DNA of 46,290 nt, from positions 1 to 46,290 of the IMG/VR virus record IMGVR_UViG_3300046516_001159, one strand, 5' to 3'. This document shows, piece after piece, positions 1-8,156 of the stretch. Numbering within the stretch: position 1 is the stretch's first letter; each line of letters starts with the position of its first letter. The stretch comes from a virus. The notes beneath the pieces are model-generated. The model searched no databases. It was not told the origin of the DNA and saw only the letters and a list, made by a program, of their open reading frames with translations. Position numbers and translations under genes: made by a program.

Positions 1-60
1 GATCTGAACCAGAACGAGCGGGACGCGGATGTTGGCGGGGATCAAAGAGAAGGCGGTCAC
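1..60 (-). CDS. Tail sheath protein, N-terminal fragment (edge copy)
   Basis: The first 20 codons of the sheath gene, starting at the GTG at 58..60, run off the left edge. The complete gene is at 44754..46223. The fragment exists only because the window duplicates 127 bases at its ends. An AAGGGAG ribosome-binding site lies about eight bases upstream of the GTG on the minus strand. Confidence 0.9.
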   Translation of the reverse strand, partial: MTAFSLIPANIRVPLVLVQI

Positions 61-127
61 GTGTGGGCTCCCTTAGGTGAGTGCGATCGGCAGCTCGGTT
101 CGAGGTCCTTGATCGCCAGTGTTGATA
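1..127. repeat. Terminal direct repeat, left copy
   Basis: Bases 1..127 are identical to 46164..46290. The right copy completes the sheath gene, which is cut here, and the left copy leads straight into the gene at 73..639. Joining the ends therefore restores a continuous gene order. An exact 127-base overlap is what an assembler working with 127-base words leaves on a circular or circularly permuted molecule, so I read it as an assembly overlap and not a biological terminal repeat. Confidence 0.95.
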
Positions 128-639
128 TTGAGCGTGACGTGCGCAAGAGGAGGCAAGTCCGCCATGTCGATCGACGGCGCCTCCGCGTAGTACGTCACGT
201 CGATCTTGAGCGTGGCCTGACCGATGGGCGCTTCGCCCCCGGTCTGGAAGATGTACGAGGTGCCCGTCTTGCGCAGGCGATCGCACGTGTCGCCCTCGTC
301 GTCGGGGATCGTTTCGTTCGAGCAGAGCCACGTCCACACCTGGTGGACGAAGGGCGCGAGCACGGCGCGCAGCTTCAGCGCGTAGTCCTCGTTGGCATCG
401 GATCCGGGCGACGTCGTCACCTGCAGCACGAGCTCGACGTGCGCGGTGTTCTTGTAGCTGAGCGGCGAGGAGTTGAACTCCTCGGAGTCTTCCTCGCTCG
501 AGCCGATCGAGACGCACGCGAATTTCTGTGGCGTCAGCGGCGTCACGCGATCGATGAAGATCGAGTCGCCGGCGGCCGTCTTGGCTCGCTTCAGGCCCTC
601 TTGCGCGGCCAGCATGATCCGTAGGAGCTCAAGCGCCAT
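73..639 (-). CDS. Probable tail terminator / tail completion protein
   Basis: 188 residues, encoded between the head-tail joining gene (629..985, 11-base overlap) and, across the circle junction, the tail sheath, 12 bases downstream. In contractile-tailed phages this slot is usually held by the tail terminator or completion protein that caps the tube and joins it to the head. The sequence has an alpha-helical N-terminus (MALELLRIMLAAQEG) and alternating strand-like segments, as expected for the gpU-like fold, but no decisive motif is visible. The assignment rests mainly on position and size. A duplicated C-terminal piece appears at 46236..46290. Confidence 0.55.
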   Translation of the reverse strand: MALELLRIMLAAQEGLKRAKTAAGDSIFIDRVTPLTPQKFACVSIGSSEEDSEEFNSSPLSYKNTAHVELVLQVTTSPGSDANEDYALKLRAVLAPFVHQVWTWLCSNETIPDDEGDTCDRLRKTGTSYIFQTGGEAPIGQATLKIDVTYYAEAPSIDMADLPPLAHVTLNINTGDQGPRTELPIALT

Positions 640-985
640 TGTTCAGCTTCATCAGCACGAGCTTCGCGCCGCCCTCGCCGTCGGGATCGACCTTATCGAC
701 GCGGTAGACGACGGTCCCGAGCTGCGCCAGGTGGCCCTCGACCGGGTAGGCCGGCAGCGCGGAGATCTCGACGTCGAGCTCGGGCCTGTAGGTGTCAATC
801 GTGGCACCGGTCTCGATGTCGATGTCCTTGTGGTGCTCGCGATAGATGCCCTCGAGCGGATAGCCCGCGGGCGAGAGCGCCACCCAGTCTCCGCCCTTCC
901 TCAGGGCATAAGAGAACGGCCGCTTGTCGTGGAACGCACCAAAGCATGCGCTCCTCGTGGCGGCCGTCATGTCTTCCCAGCCCAT
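629..985 (-). CDS. Head-tail joining protein, FII-like
   Basis: 118 residues. The pattern is that of small phage head-completion proteins of the gpFII type: a helical N-terminal part (ATRSACFGAFHD), then a beta-rich body with 'RPELDVEISALPAYPVEGH' and 'GTVVYRVDKVDPDGEGGAKLVLMK'. Such proteins bind the portal/connector after packaging and form the surface for tail attachment. The gene lies between the DUF2190 decoration protein and the probable tail terminator, which is its usual place. It overlaps the next gene by 11 bases, suggesting translational coupling. Confidence 0.65.
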   Translation of the reverse strand: MGWEDMTAATRSACFGAFHDKRPFSYALRKGGDWVALSPAGYPLEGIYREHHKDIDIETGATIDTYRPELDVEISALPAYPVEGHLAQLGTVVYRVDKVDPDGEGGAKLVLMKLNNGA

Positions 986-1006
986 GGCGAGGACCCTCGC
1001 CTACGA

Positions 1007-1354
1007 TCAGGTCGGGAGCGGGAGGAGCACGCCGCGCACGGTGAGTGCGGCGCCCGTGGGTTGGGCGGTCTCGCAGAGAGCCACCAGGAGGTTCGCGCCG
1101 CTCGCGGCCGCGCTCGTGATGTAGTGGTTCGTGTCGTCCCAGTACATCTTCGCGCCCTGCGTGAACGTGTCGCCCGACTTCTTGGGCAGCGTGTGCACGC
1201 CGATGCGCACGGCCTCGCCGTTGGTGGCGCCGTTGGCGACCGTCTCCTGGGTGATCCCGAAGAGGAAGCCGATCAGCACGGGATCGCCCGACGTGAGCGC
1301 CCGGGGAGCAGTGAACGTGAAGACGCCGCCGCTCTTGAGTTGGGTTTGTGACAT
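1007..1354 (-). CDS. DUF2190 family capsid decoration protein
   Basis: 115 residues, rich in Gly, Ala, Thr and Val. It follows the DUF2190 pattern: 'GGVFTFTAPRALTSGDPVLIG' at residues 9-29, a central 'GEAVRIGVHTLPKKSG', and a late 'GAKMYWDDTNHYITSAA' segment. Members of this family sit beside capsid genes in many phages and are thought to bind the outside of the shell as cement or decoration. It starts at the ATG at 1352..1354, 78 bases below the capsid stop, and no strong ribosome-binding site is visible. Confidence 0.75.
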   Translation of the reverse strand: MSQTQLKSGGVFTFTAPRALTSGDPVLIGFLFGITQETVANGATNGEAVRIGVHTLPKKSGDTFTQGAKMYWDDTNHYITSAAASGANLLVALCETAQPTGAALTVRGVLLPLPT

Positions 1355-1387
1355 AGCGTTCTCGAGGAGAAGGAGAGTTGGAGAGCT

Positions 1388-1410
1388 GGGGGCGAGCTGA
1401 GCCCGCCCCC
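1388..1410. terminator. GC hairpin between capsid and decoration genes
   Basis: GGGGGCG (1388..1394) pairs with CGCCCCC (1404..1410) around a nine-base loop in the gap between the capsid stop and the decoration gene start. No proper U-tract follows on the minus strand. It is more likely an RNA-processing or messenger-stabilising hairpin, or a weak attenuator, than a full terminator. Confidence 0.3.
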
Positions 1411-1431
1411 GTTCGAATCGTCAGGACAGGA

Positions 1432-3699
1432 TCAGGTGCTGGCGTCGGACTTGAGCATGCCGCGCCAATCGATCGCCTTCGCGCCGAAGTCTTCCACCGC
1501 CTTGATCTCGACGCCCTCGACCTCGAAGCCGATGCGGGTCTCGATGCGCGGGCCCTGCATGCCTTCGAGCCACGCGATCTCGATCATGTCGATTTGGTCG
1601 ATCGAGGCCATCAGGTACCAGTACACGAGGCTCGATGCGTCGAGACGCGGCTCTGCGACGGGCGAGAGCGCGTTCACGAACGGGTTCACGTTGCCGGCTT
1701 GCTGCGGGGTGATCGGCAGCGTGACTTGCTGCGCGGTCATCTCGAGCGCGGTCGGGACCACGAGCGTCTTCGGCGCGATGTTGAGCAGCTCGCCGGCTTG
1801 GCCGGTTTGCTGGCGCATCTTCGCGCGGCCGGTGCCGAGTCCCGTGACGGACAGGGCGGGCGTGACGAGGTTGCCGTGCGTGGCGTGGAAGAGGGCGACG
1901 CCGTCCGCCATGGCCGCGTTGGTCGTGAGGATCGAGTAGACGACCGTCGACTCCATGTTGCGGGCTTGCGACCCGTACATCTCCGGCAGGCGGGTGAAGG
2001 CCTGCATGTCGTCGTTCACGATCGCTTGGCGATTGATCACGAAGCGGCTGCCGTATGTCGAGAGCTGGTACTTCTCGGCCGAGTCGGTGACCTTGCCGAT
2101 TTCGATTTCGCCCGAAGGGTTGACCTTCAGGAGCTGCGGCGCCGAACCGAAGTTGACGCGGCTGGCGAGCTTGAAGTCGGGCAGCGTGCCCGAGCGGCAG
2201 AACGACATGAACGTCTGCGGCGCTTGGTCGTAGGCACGGCGCAGCGTCTTGGTCGCGATGTTCTCGAGCGTCGCGGCGAAGTCCGTCACGCCGGCCATGC
2301 CCGCGGACCGCTCGTAGCCGATCGCGATGCCCGCCATGCGCATGATGTCCATGCCGTTGGTCTTGATGCGCTGCTTGGCGAGGGAGAGCCGCGCCACTTC
2401 GCGCAGGGTGAGGCCCACGTACTCGCGGCCCGGCGAATCGGGCTTGAGCGGGTAGCGGCCCATGTCGTAGCGGAAGAGCAACGCGTCCGCGATCGCCATG
2501 CGGTTGGTGTCGCTCTCGGTTCGGACGATCTCCACGCGCTGACCTCCTCCGATTGCCGGCCCGGCCGTCGTGCGCGCGTGCTCGTCGATGATCAGGCCGC
2601 GCGCGCGGCCGAGGTCGACGCCCTTGCGGACGAGGTTCTCGGCGAAGCGCCGCGAGACCTTGGCCTTGCGCGCTGCGTCGAGGATGCCAGCCGAACGCCG
2701 GCGTTCCTTCTCGAGCGCGTTCTTCATCTCGACGCGCGACAGCTTGCGCGGCTCGCCACGGTCGGAGCGCGAACCGGTGGAAGCGGGCGCATCGTCGTCC
2801 TCGGTCTCGACGTCGTCGTCATCCTCGAGGTCGGGCTCGTCGTCGTCCTCGGCGCCGCGCTGGCCCTCGCCCTCTTCGCCGTCCTCGGCGTCTTCGCCTT
2901 CGACGTCGCCTTCGAGCTCGGGCTCGTCGTCGTCCTCAGCGCCGCGCGCGAGCTCGTCGACCTCGATCTCGTCCACGTCGTCGTCCGGATTCGGCTCTTG
3001 ACGCTTGGCGGGCTTCTTGGGAGTCGGCTTCGGGCGCTGCGCGCTGCGCTTGAGGGACCGCTTGCCGTTCTTCTTGGTCGTGACTTTGGCCATGGTTCGG
3101 TTTCCTGCTCCCGCGTTGTTCGTGCGTCGCACGATCTCGTAGCGGTGTACGTTGTCCGTTGCGCTTCGCTGCTGAGCGCCGGCGTCCGCGCCGACGCAAA
3201 TAAAGCTGATCTCCTTCGGCTCCCAGTCGACCGCGCGCAGCGTGCGCACCTGGTCGCCTTGCTTGGTCACGTCCTCGAAGCGGAAGACGTCGTAGGTGAT
3301 GGAGACCTGATTGATGATCCCGTCGATGATGTCGCCGACGATGCCGGCGACGTCCTCGCGCTTGGACAGGCGGATGAGCGCGTAGCCTTTGCCGTCGCGG
3401 ATCCACGCCTTCTCGACGACGCCCAGGGTGTTGTCGATCGACTCGCGCGCGTGGTCGCGCAGGACGGCGCCCTTGTTGTTCAGGCGCCCCATGCGCACGT
3501 GCGCCGGGTTGAGCGAGAGCTGCTCGTCGAAGTCGGTGCCGCGCTCGGTTTGGCGACGCACGGATGCGCCGGTAGACCACACGACCTCGATCGTGTTCCG
3601 GACCTTGTCGTAGCTGTTGGCGACGACGTCGGCGCGCATCAGGCTCGACGGCATCGAGCCGCGCTCGAGTCGGCGCCAGCGCTTGGAGAGCACCACCAT
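1432..3699 (-). CDS. Prohead protease / scaffold / major capsid fusion protein
   Basis: 755 residues from the ATG at 3697..3699. The frame is open to a TTG at 3738, but that would place the start inside a repeated promoter-like motif. Residues about 1-190 match the U35 prohead protease family, with the expected His in 'VLRDHARES' and Ser in 'NQVSITYDV'. Residues about 200-320 form a charged linker: a Lys/Arg-rich stretch, then a long Asp/Glu-rich stretch, as in scaffold segments. The remaining roughly 430 residues are an HK97-type major capsid protein ('NMESTVVYSILTTN', 'LFHATHGNL'). An internal ATG at 3091..3093, preceded by AGGAAA, could give a separate scaffold-capsid product. The protease is expected to cleave the linker during head maturation. 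The domain reading is firm; the start and the separate product are inference. Confidence 0.88.
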   Translation of the reverse strand: MVVLSKRWRRLERGSMPSSLMRADVVANSYDKVRNTIEVVWSTGASVRRQTERGTDFDEQLSLNPAHVRMGRLNNKGAVLRDHARESIDNTLGVVEKAWIRDGKGYALIRLSKREDVAGIVGDIIDGIINQVSITYDVFRFEDVTKQGDQVRTLRAVDWEPKEISFICVGADAGAQQRSATDNVHRYEIVRRTNNAGAGNRTMAKVTTKKNGKRSLKRSAQRPKPTPKKPAKRQEPNPDDDVDEIEVDELARGAEDDDEPELEGDVEGEDAEDGEEGEGQRGAEDDDEPDLEDDDDVETEDDDAPASTGSRSDRGEPRKLSRVEMKNALEKERRRSAGILDAARKAKVSRRFAENLVRKGVDLGRARGLIIDEHARTTAGPAIGGGQRVEIVRTESDTNRMAIADALLFRYDMGRYPLKPDSPGREYVGLTLREVARLSLAKQRIKTNGMDIMRMAGIAIGYERSAGMAGVTDFAATLENIATKTLRRAYDQAPQTFMSFCRSGTLPDFKLASRVNFGSAPQLLKVNPSGEIEIGKVTDSAEKYQLSTYGSRFVINRQAIVNDDMQAFTRLPEMYGSQARNMESTVVYSILTTNAAMADGVALFHATHGNLVTPALSVTGLGTGRAKMRQQTGQAGELLNIAPKTLVVPTALEMTAQQVTLPITPQQAGNVNPFVNALSPVAEPRLDASSLVYWYLMASIDQIDMIEIAWLEGMQGPRIETRIGFEVEGVEIKAVEDFGAKAIDWRGMLKSDAST

Positions 3700-3720
3700 G
3701 TCGCCCGCAATCTGTCGAGT

Positions 3721-3739
3721 CGGGAATTCCCGACACAAG
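3721..3739 (-). promoter_or_regulatory. CTTGTG-YCSGGA motif upstream of capsid gene
   Basis: On the minus strand this reads CTTGTGTCGGGAATTCCCG. It lies in the gap between the portal stop and the capsid start, 21 bases before the ATG, and contains the palindrome CGGGAATTCCCG. The identical 19 bases recur at 16777..16795, with related copies at 17254..17273 and 37661..37676. It may be a late promoter or operator element; the function is inferred only from its placement. Confidence 0.45.
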
Positions 3740-3761
3740 AGCGAGCCCGCGCGTTTTTCGC

Positions 3762-5372
3762 TCAGCTCTTCTTCGCGAGCTGCTTCGGCTTCGGCTTAGA
3801 TTTCCCGTTGCTTCCCGACTGCTGCGGGTCCACAGCGTCGGTCGTCTCCGAGTTTCCGGGCCCTTGCTCGGCCTTCGCACCGCCGGCGAGCGGCACGCGC
3901 GCGTCGCTCTCGATCGTGAGGCCCATGTCGTCGAGCCGTTTCATGTCAGCCTCGAGCTCTTCGAAGTGCTCTTCGGGGTTGTCGCCGTTCTCACGGATCG
4001 TTTCCGACATCGTCTTCAGGCCCGAGCGGATGGCGTCGCGCGCGGCTGCGATGTCGTTCGCCGGGTCGAGCATCGCGCGGCGAGGAGTCGTCCACGAGAA
4101 CGTGATGCCTTCGATGTTCTCGCCCATCAGCTCGCACGCCTGGAGGAACCACTTCGCCACGGGATCGCAGAAGCGCGGGATCACCGTGCGCCATCGAACC
4201 TTGTCGATGTTGTTGCGCATGAAGATCACGCCCAGGCGCCCGCTCGCGAAGTTGACGCGGCGCCAGTCTCCGGTCAGAGCCTCGTAGCTGATCCCCCACG
4301 CCTTGGCCTGTGCACGGAGCTGGACCGTCGAGAAGTCGTCGTAATCCGAGACCGTGGGCGGGTTGGGGAACTCGATCGTCTTGCCGGGCGGAAGCGTCTC
4401 GATCGTGCCGGGCTCGATGAACTCGAGCAGCCGGTCCTTGTGCCCAGTCGGCAGCGCATCGGGCATCTCGATGTCGTGAATGAAGCCCGCGAACGCGGCC
4501 GAGACGTTCTGCTTCTGCAGCGTCGAGTCCTCGTACTCGCTGAACACGCGAGCGCGGATCACGCCCGAGAAGGGCCACGGAACGTCGGTCACCTGGCCCG
4601 GGCGCGCGCGCTTGAAGACGTGCAGCACCTCGGACGCGGGGATGAACTGCGAAGCCCAGGGCTGCCACACGTACATGTCGCCCGGGTGGTAGGGGAAGAG
4701 CCAATAGCCCGTGCGGCGCTTGATCTGATCGAACGCGATACCGCCGATCACGCGCGTGCCGTCGTTGTGCATCAGGTCGCGCGACATGTCGAGGTGATCG
4801 GGCTCGAGCAGCTCGAGCTGCAGCGGCACGGGCAGCTTGTCGGCCATGAAGCGCGGCCGGCGGCGGACGAGCACAGAGCCCGACTCGGCCATGGTGCGCA
4901 CGACGGCTGCCTGCAGGTCGTAGAAGTCTGACTGGCCGTCCGCGTCGCACGCGGAGCTCTCGGCCCATGCCTTCCACAGCTCCTTGATGCGGTCGACGCG
5001 GCGCTTGTTCGGGCCGGAGATCGTGGCGACGATGCCCGTGCCGACGACCTCGGTCTCGACGACTTCGAGCCCGGCCTTCATCCACGCATCGTTGCGGCAG
5101 AGGTCGCGCACGCGATCGCGCATCACCTTGAGCGTCCACGTGACCGCCGCATTGCCGCTCGAGCTCGGAACGTGCCAGCCCTCGGTGCGCCAGGTCTTCG
5201 AAGCGGCGTCGTAGCCCATCGAGCGCGCGATCCACGCGGCCTTCGCGCGCGAGACCATGCGCTTGAGGCCCATGGTGGGCGCGACGAACGCGATAGCGCG
5301 GTCGAGCATGTTGGCCGGCGCGTCCCGACGCTCCTGCGGTTCGTGGCGATCGCTGAAGGTGCCGAAGCTCAT
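3762..5372 (-). CDS. Portal protein, lambda gpB family
   Basis: 536 residues from the ATG at 5370..5372, which overlaps the gpW stop as ATGA (an in-frame start five codons earlier is less likely). The protein fits the lambda-type portal family in length and sequence: an N-terminal 'RSMGYDAASKTWRTEGW' region, then 'MRDRVRDLCRNDAWMKAGLEVV', a central 'YEALTGDWRRVNFASGR', and a late 'SFSW/FSWTTPRRAMLDP'-type segment preceding the C-terminal helices. The portal forms the ring at one capsid vertex through which the terminase drives DNA and to which the tail connector binds. The C-terminus is Lys/Gln-rich. It lies between gpW and the protease-capsid gene, as in lambda. Confidence 0.92.
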   Translation of the reverse strand: MSFGTFSDRHEPQERRDAPANMLDRAIAFVAPTMGLKRMVSRAKAAWIARSMGYDAASKTWRTEGWHVPSSSGNAAVTWTLKVMRDRVRDLCRNDAWMKAGLEVVETEVVGTGIVATISGPNKRRVDRIKELWKAWAESSACDADGQSDFYDLQAAVVRTMAESGSVLVRRRPRFMADKLPVPLQLELLEPDHLDMSRDLMHNDGTRVIGGIAFDQIKRRTGYWLFPYHPGDMYVWQPWASQFIPASEVLHVFKRARPGQVTDVPWPFSGVIRARVFSEYEDSTLQKQNVSAAFAGFIHDIEMPDALPTGHKDRLLEFIEPGTIETLPPGKTIEFPNPPTVSDYDDFSTVQLRAQAKAWGISYEALTGDWRRVNFASGRLGVIFMRNNIDKVRWRTVIPRFCDPVAKWFLQACELMGENIEGITFSWTTPRRAMLDPANDIAAARDAIRSGLKTMSETIRENGDNPEEHFEELEADMKRLDDMGLTIESDARVPLAGGAKAEQGPGNSETTDAVDPQQSGSNGKSKPKPKQLAKKS

Positions 5373-5596
5373 TGCGCGGGCCTGCATCCGCCGTCGGCCA
5401 GGCCCTTGCTCGTCACCGCTTGCTTGCGGAAGGGACCCTTGGCGCGCAGCCCGAGCTCGGTCTCGATCAGGTCGCGGGTCTGGAGCATCTCCGCCAGCGA
5501 GCGGTACGTCACCCTCCGGTCCTCGTACTGAACCGACGACGCACCGGTGGCGATCGCGCGCTTCAGGTCATCTAGGTCCTTCGTGGTCCACGCCAT
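5369..5596 (-). CDS. gpW-like head-tail connector protein
   Basis: 75 residues, matching the small gpW family in size and in the pattern 'LDDLKRAIATGASSVQYEDRRVTYRSLAEML'. The two helices flank a beta-hairpin carrying 'VQYEDRRVTYRS', the hallmark of gpW. gpW binds under the portal and is needed to retain packaged DNA and attach the tail. The gene overlaps the end of the large terminase by 25 bases and shares an ATGA overlap with the portal start. This terminase-gpW-portal order is that of lambda. Confidence 0.9.
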   Translation of the reverse strand: MAWTTKDLDDLKRAIATGASSVQYEDRRVTYRSLAEMLQTRDLIETELGLRAKGPFRKQAVTSKGLADGGCRPAQ

Positions 5597-7518
5597 TTCC
5601 AGAACGACTCCCGTCGAGCAGGCGGCCGTGCGGTGGGTTGGTCCGCGCGCGGCTGCTCGGCCGGAGTTTGCACGGGCTCACTTCCCGGGGCAATCCCCAT
5701 GCTCTCCTCCATCGTGGCCCACGCGTCGTCGTCGTAGCGGTCGATGCCGAGCAGCGCGGCCGCCGCGCGCGCGTAGACGCGGCAGTCGAGTACTTCGTTC
5801 CGACGCCCGGCGCGCAGCTGCCATTGGGTCTTGCGGTAGCCGCGCACGATGTGCGTGACGAGCTCCTCGGCCGTGAGCTGGAGGAAGTACTCCTTGCCGT
5901 ATTCGGGGAAGTGGCACCAGCCCGCGGGGAACGGGTCGTTCTTCTCGAGCGGCGGCGGGAGCCGCAGCCGCGCGTACAGCTCGCTCTTGGCCGTGCCCAC
6001 GCCAACGGGCCACAGCCGGCATCCGCGCCGAGCTCGCCGCGCGCGCTGGGTCACGTCGACCTTCGTCGGAAGCCCGAGGATGGTGGGCATCGTGTCGAAG
6101 CCCTTGACCACCATCGTGCGATCGCTCGGGCGCAGTCGAGCCCAGTTGTAGACCTTCTGCGTGTTGTAGCCCGAGTCGACGGCCAGCATTCGGATCGGCA
6201 TCTCGACGCCCGATGCGCTCGGCCACGTGCGCTCGTACAGCGCGGTGAGCTGCTCCCACGTCGACTCCTCGTCGCTCGAGCCCTCCAGCACGATGTACTC
6301 GATCGACCACGACTCGAGCCCGCGGCCCCACGCCACGATCTCGACCTCGATCCGGTCGACCTGCACGTCGGCGCCGGCGGTGATGAGGATCCCGCCCTTG
6401 GGCACCGTGCCCATCTCGTAGCTCTCGCGTCGCGAGTAGATCCGCTCCCACTCGGGCGCGTCGCCGCGCTCGACCCACGTCTCGCCCAGCACGGTGTTGA
6501 TGAACGTGCGCAGCTCGTCGGGCTTGATGTACGGCGTGTGCGCAGACTCCCACGCGCGAACGGCGTCAGCCCAGCCGTACCATCCGAGCGGCGAGTAGAG
6601 CGCCGAGAGGTGGTAGCCGCGAATCGTCGGGTCGCACTCGCCGTGCGCTTCCCACACGCCGGCAGGCAGCATCGTCTCCTTGTGGCGCTCCTCGATCCCG
6701 CGCTGGCACTTCGCGCAGACGTAGACCACGCCGTCGGGAACGCCCTTCTTCCATTGCAGCCCGGTGCCCTCCTTCGACCAATGCAGCGGCTGGAAATGGC
6801 CGCAGTACGGGCATGGCACGTGGAAGTAGCGCTGGTCCGTGCCGTCGAACGCGCGTTTGATGCGCGAGCGGCCCTCGATCGTGGGCGTGGAGATCAGGCC
6901 AATCTTCGCGCGGTGGGCGAACGTGCGCGTGCGCGCTCGAGCGAGCTCGACGGGATCACCTTCGCCCTCGACGTCGCCCGGGTAGGCGTCGACCTCGTCG
7001 AGCATCAGGATCTTCACCGCCATCGAGCGCAGGCCTGCGGCGCTGTTCGCACCGGTGAGCACGAGCGGCCCGCCCGGGAAGTCCTTCGAGAACGTCGTGT
7101 TGCCAGAGTCGCGCGATCGCGGCGCGTGCACCTTGGCGCTGAGCCTCGGACACTCCGCAATCATCGGGTCGAGCTTCTGCTTCGAGTAGCGCCGCGCGAG
7201 CTCGACCGTGGGCTGAACGATCATCACCGGGCCCGGCGAGCGATCGATCACGTAGCCCAGCACGTTGTTGATGCCCTCCGTGCCTCCGATCTGCGCGCCC
7301 TTCATCAGCACCATGAACTCGACCGGCGATCGCGCCGAGAAACAGTCCATGATTTCGCGCATGTACGGCGTGCGGGACGTGCGCCATTGGCCGTGCTCGG
7401 CGTTCTTGCTGCTCACCTGGCGGTACTTATCCGCCCACTGCGAGACCGTCTCGTCCGTCTCCGGCCGCAGCCCTTCGAAGAACGAGCGTGCGTAGCTGCT
7501 GATCGCTTGCATCACCAT
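5572..7518 (-). CDS. Terminase large subunit, GpA family
   Basis: 648 residues. The ATPase domain carries a Walker A-like 'KGAQIGGTE' at about 73-81 and a Walker B 'MLDEVDAYP' at about 172-180. A zinc-binding pair follows: CPYCG near 236 and CAKC near 268, typical of GpA-type terminases. The nuclease domain has acidic candidates in 'TAGADVQVDRIEVE' (about 379-393) and 'AVDSGYNT' (about 446-453). The protein cuts concatemeric DNA and powers packaging through the portal. The small subunit is immediately upstream and gpW downstream. Lambda GpA cuts at cos sites, so cos packaging is plausible but not shown. Confidence 0.95.
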   Translation of the reverse strand: MVMQAISSYARSFFEGLRPETDETVSQWADKYRQVSSKNAEHGQWRTSRTPYMREIMDCFSARSPVEFMVLMKGAQIGGTEGINNVLGYVIDRSPGPVMIVQPTVELARRYSKQKLDPMIAECPRLSAKVHAPRSRDSGNTTFSKDFPGGPLVLTGANSAAGLRSMAVKILMLDEVDAYPGDVEGEGDPVELARARTRTFAHRAKIGLISTPTIEGRSRIKRAFDGTDQRYFHVPCPYCGHFQPLHWSKEGTGLQWKKGVPDGVVYVCAKCQRGIEERHKETMLPAGVWEAHGECDPTIRGYHLSALYSPLGWYGWADAVRAWESAHTPYIKPDELRTFINTVLGETWVERGDAPEWERIYSRRESYEMGTVPKGGILITAGADVQVDRIEVEIVAWGRGLESWSIEYIVLEGSSDEESTWEQLTALYERTWPSASGVEMPIRMLAVDSGYNTQKVYNWARLRPSDRTMVVKGFDTMPTILGLPTKVDVTQRARRARRGCRLWPVGVGTAKSELYARLRLPPPLEKNDPFPAGWCHFPEYGKEYFLQLTAEELVTHIVRGYRKTQWQLRAGRRNEVLDCRVYARAAAALLGIDRYDDDAWATMEESMGIAPGSEPVQTPAEQPRADQPTARPPARRESFWKWRGPRRT

Positions 7519-7568
7519 GGGAGTGCGCTCCTGGCGCTGTAGCTGGCGCCGTAGTTTTATGCCCGATT

Positions 7569-8153
7569 TTATTCGCCGTCGTCGAACCGGCCCTGCGTGG
7601 CGATCTTCTCGAGCGCCTGGGTGATCTCCTCGCGCAGCCGCTCCTCGATTGCGCGCGGCTTGCGCTCAGCCGCGAGCGCGGCCGCGATGCGAGGCGGAAT
7701 GGCGAGCAGCGCGTCGCGCACGCCGCGCGCGACCCTGAAGGCCTCCGCGTGCACGGCGTCGGCCTCGAGGAGGCGGCCAGCGTCGCGCTCATAGCGCATC
7801 TTCGCCTGCTGCGCGCCGTAGTACTCGCGCGACGTGCGCGCGGTGAGGAACGCCTGCGCCACGCCAGGCTGCACCACGGACTTGCCGTTGCCCGCGGAGT
7901 CCTTGAAGAGGTGCTGCTGCCCGGCGATCGGGTTCGGCGGCTGCATGCCCGGGTCGCGGCGCTGCCCGGGGTCGCTGTTCTTCTCCCACTCGACGTCCGC
8001 GAGCTCGGCGTCGATGCGCTTCTGCCCGCGCTCGTCTGCGGAGATGGATTCGGAGAGCCGGCCGGTGCGAATGGCCTTCTGAACCGCGGCGTGCGTGACG
8101 CCTCTGCGCTTTGCGTACGCGCGGATCCCGAGCAGGATCCGTTCTGCTGACAT
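7569..8153 (-). CDS. Terminase small subunit, Nu1-like
   Basis: 194 residues. The N-terminal 'GIRAYAKRRGVTHAAVQKAIRTGRL' is a winged-helix DNA-binding motif of the Nu1 type. The middle carries 'SREYYGAQQAKMRYERDAGRLLEADAV', the helix seen in many phage Nu1 homologues, and the C-terminal half is helical and would contact the large subunit. The small subunit binds the packaging start site and recruits the large subunit. It is 50 bases upstream of the large terminase gene and just downstream of the methyltransferase stop. Confidence 0.85.
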   Translation of the reverse strand: MSAERILLGIRAYAKRRGVTHAAVQKAIRTGRLSESISADERGQKRIDAELADVEWEKNSDPGQRRDPGMQPPNPIAGQQHLFKDSAGNGKSVVQPGVAQAFLTARTSREYYGAQQAKMRYERDAGRLLEADAVHAEAFRVARGVRDALLAIPPRIAAALAAERKPRAIEERLREEITQALEKIATQGRFDDGE

Positions 8154-8156
8154 GGG

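Noticed and set aside
1-127. The end repeat as a genuine short terminal repeat or cos/pac redundancy
   Set aside because: It cuts through the sheath gene and equals a common assembler word length exactly, and GpA-type phages do not carry 127-base terminal repeats. It cannot be fully excluded without reads.
1378-4287. A 969-codon plus-strand open frame, and similar long frames at 5257..7542, 13104..15368, 34337..36160 and 41541..43337
   Set aside because: They lie opposite well-recognised minus-strand genes and encode Arg/Ala/Asp/His-rich low-complexity sequence. They are the antisense shadow of a GC-rich genome.
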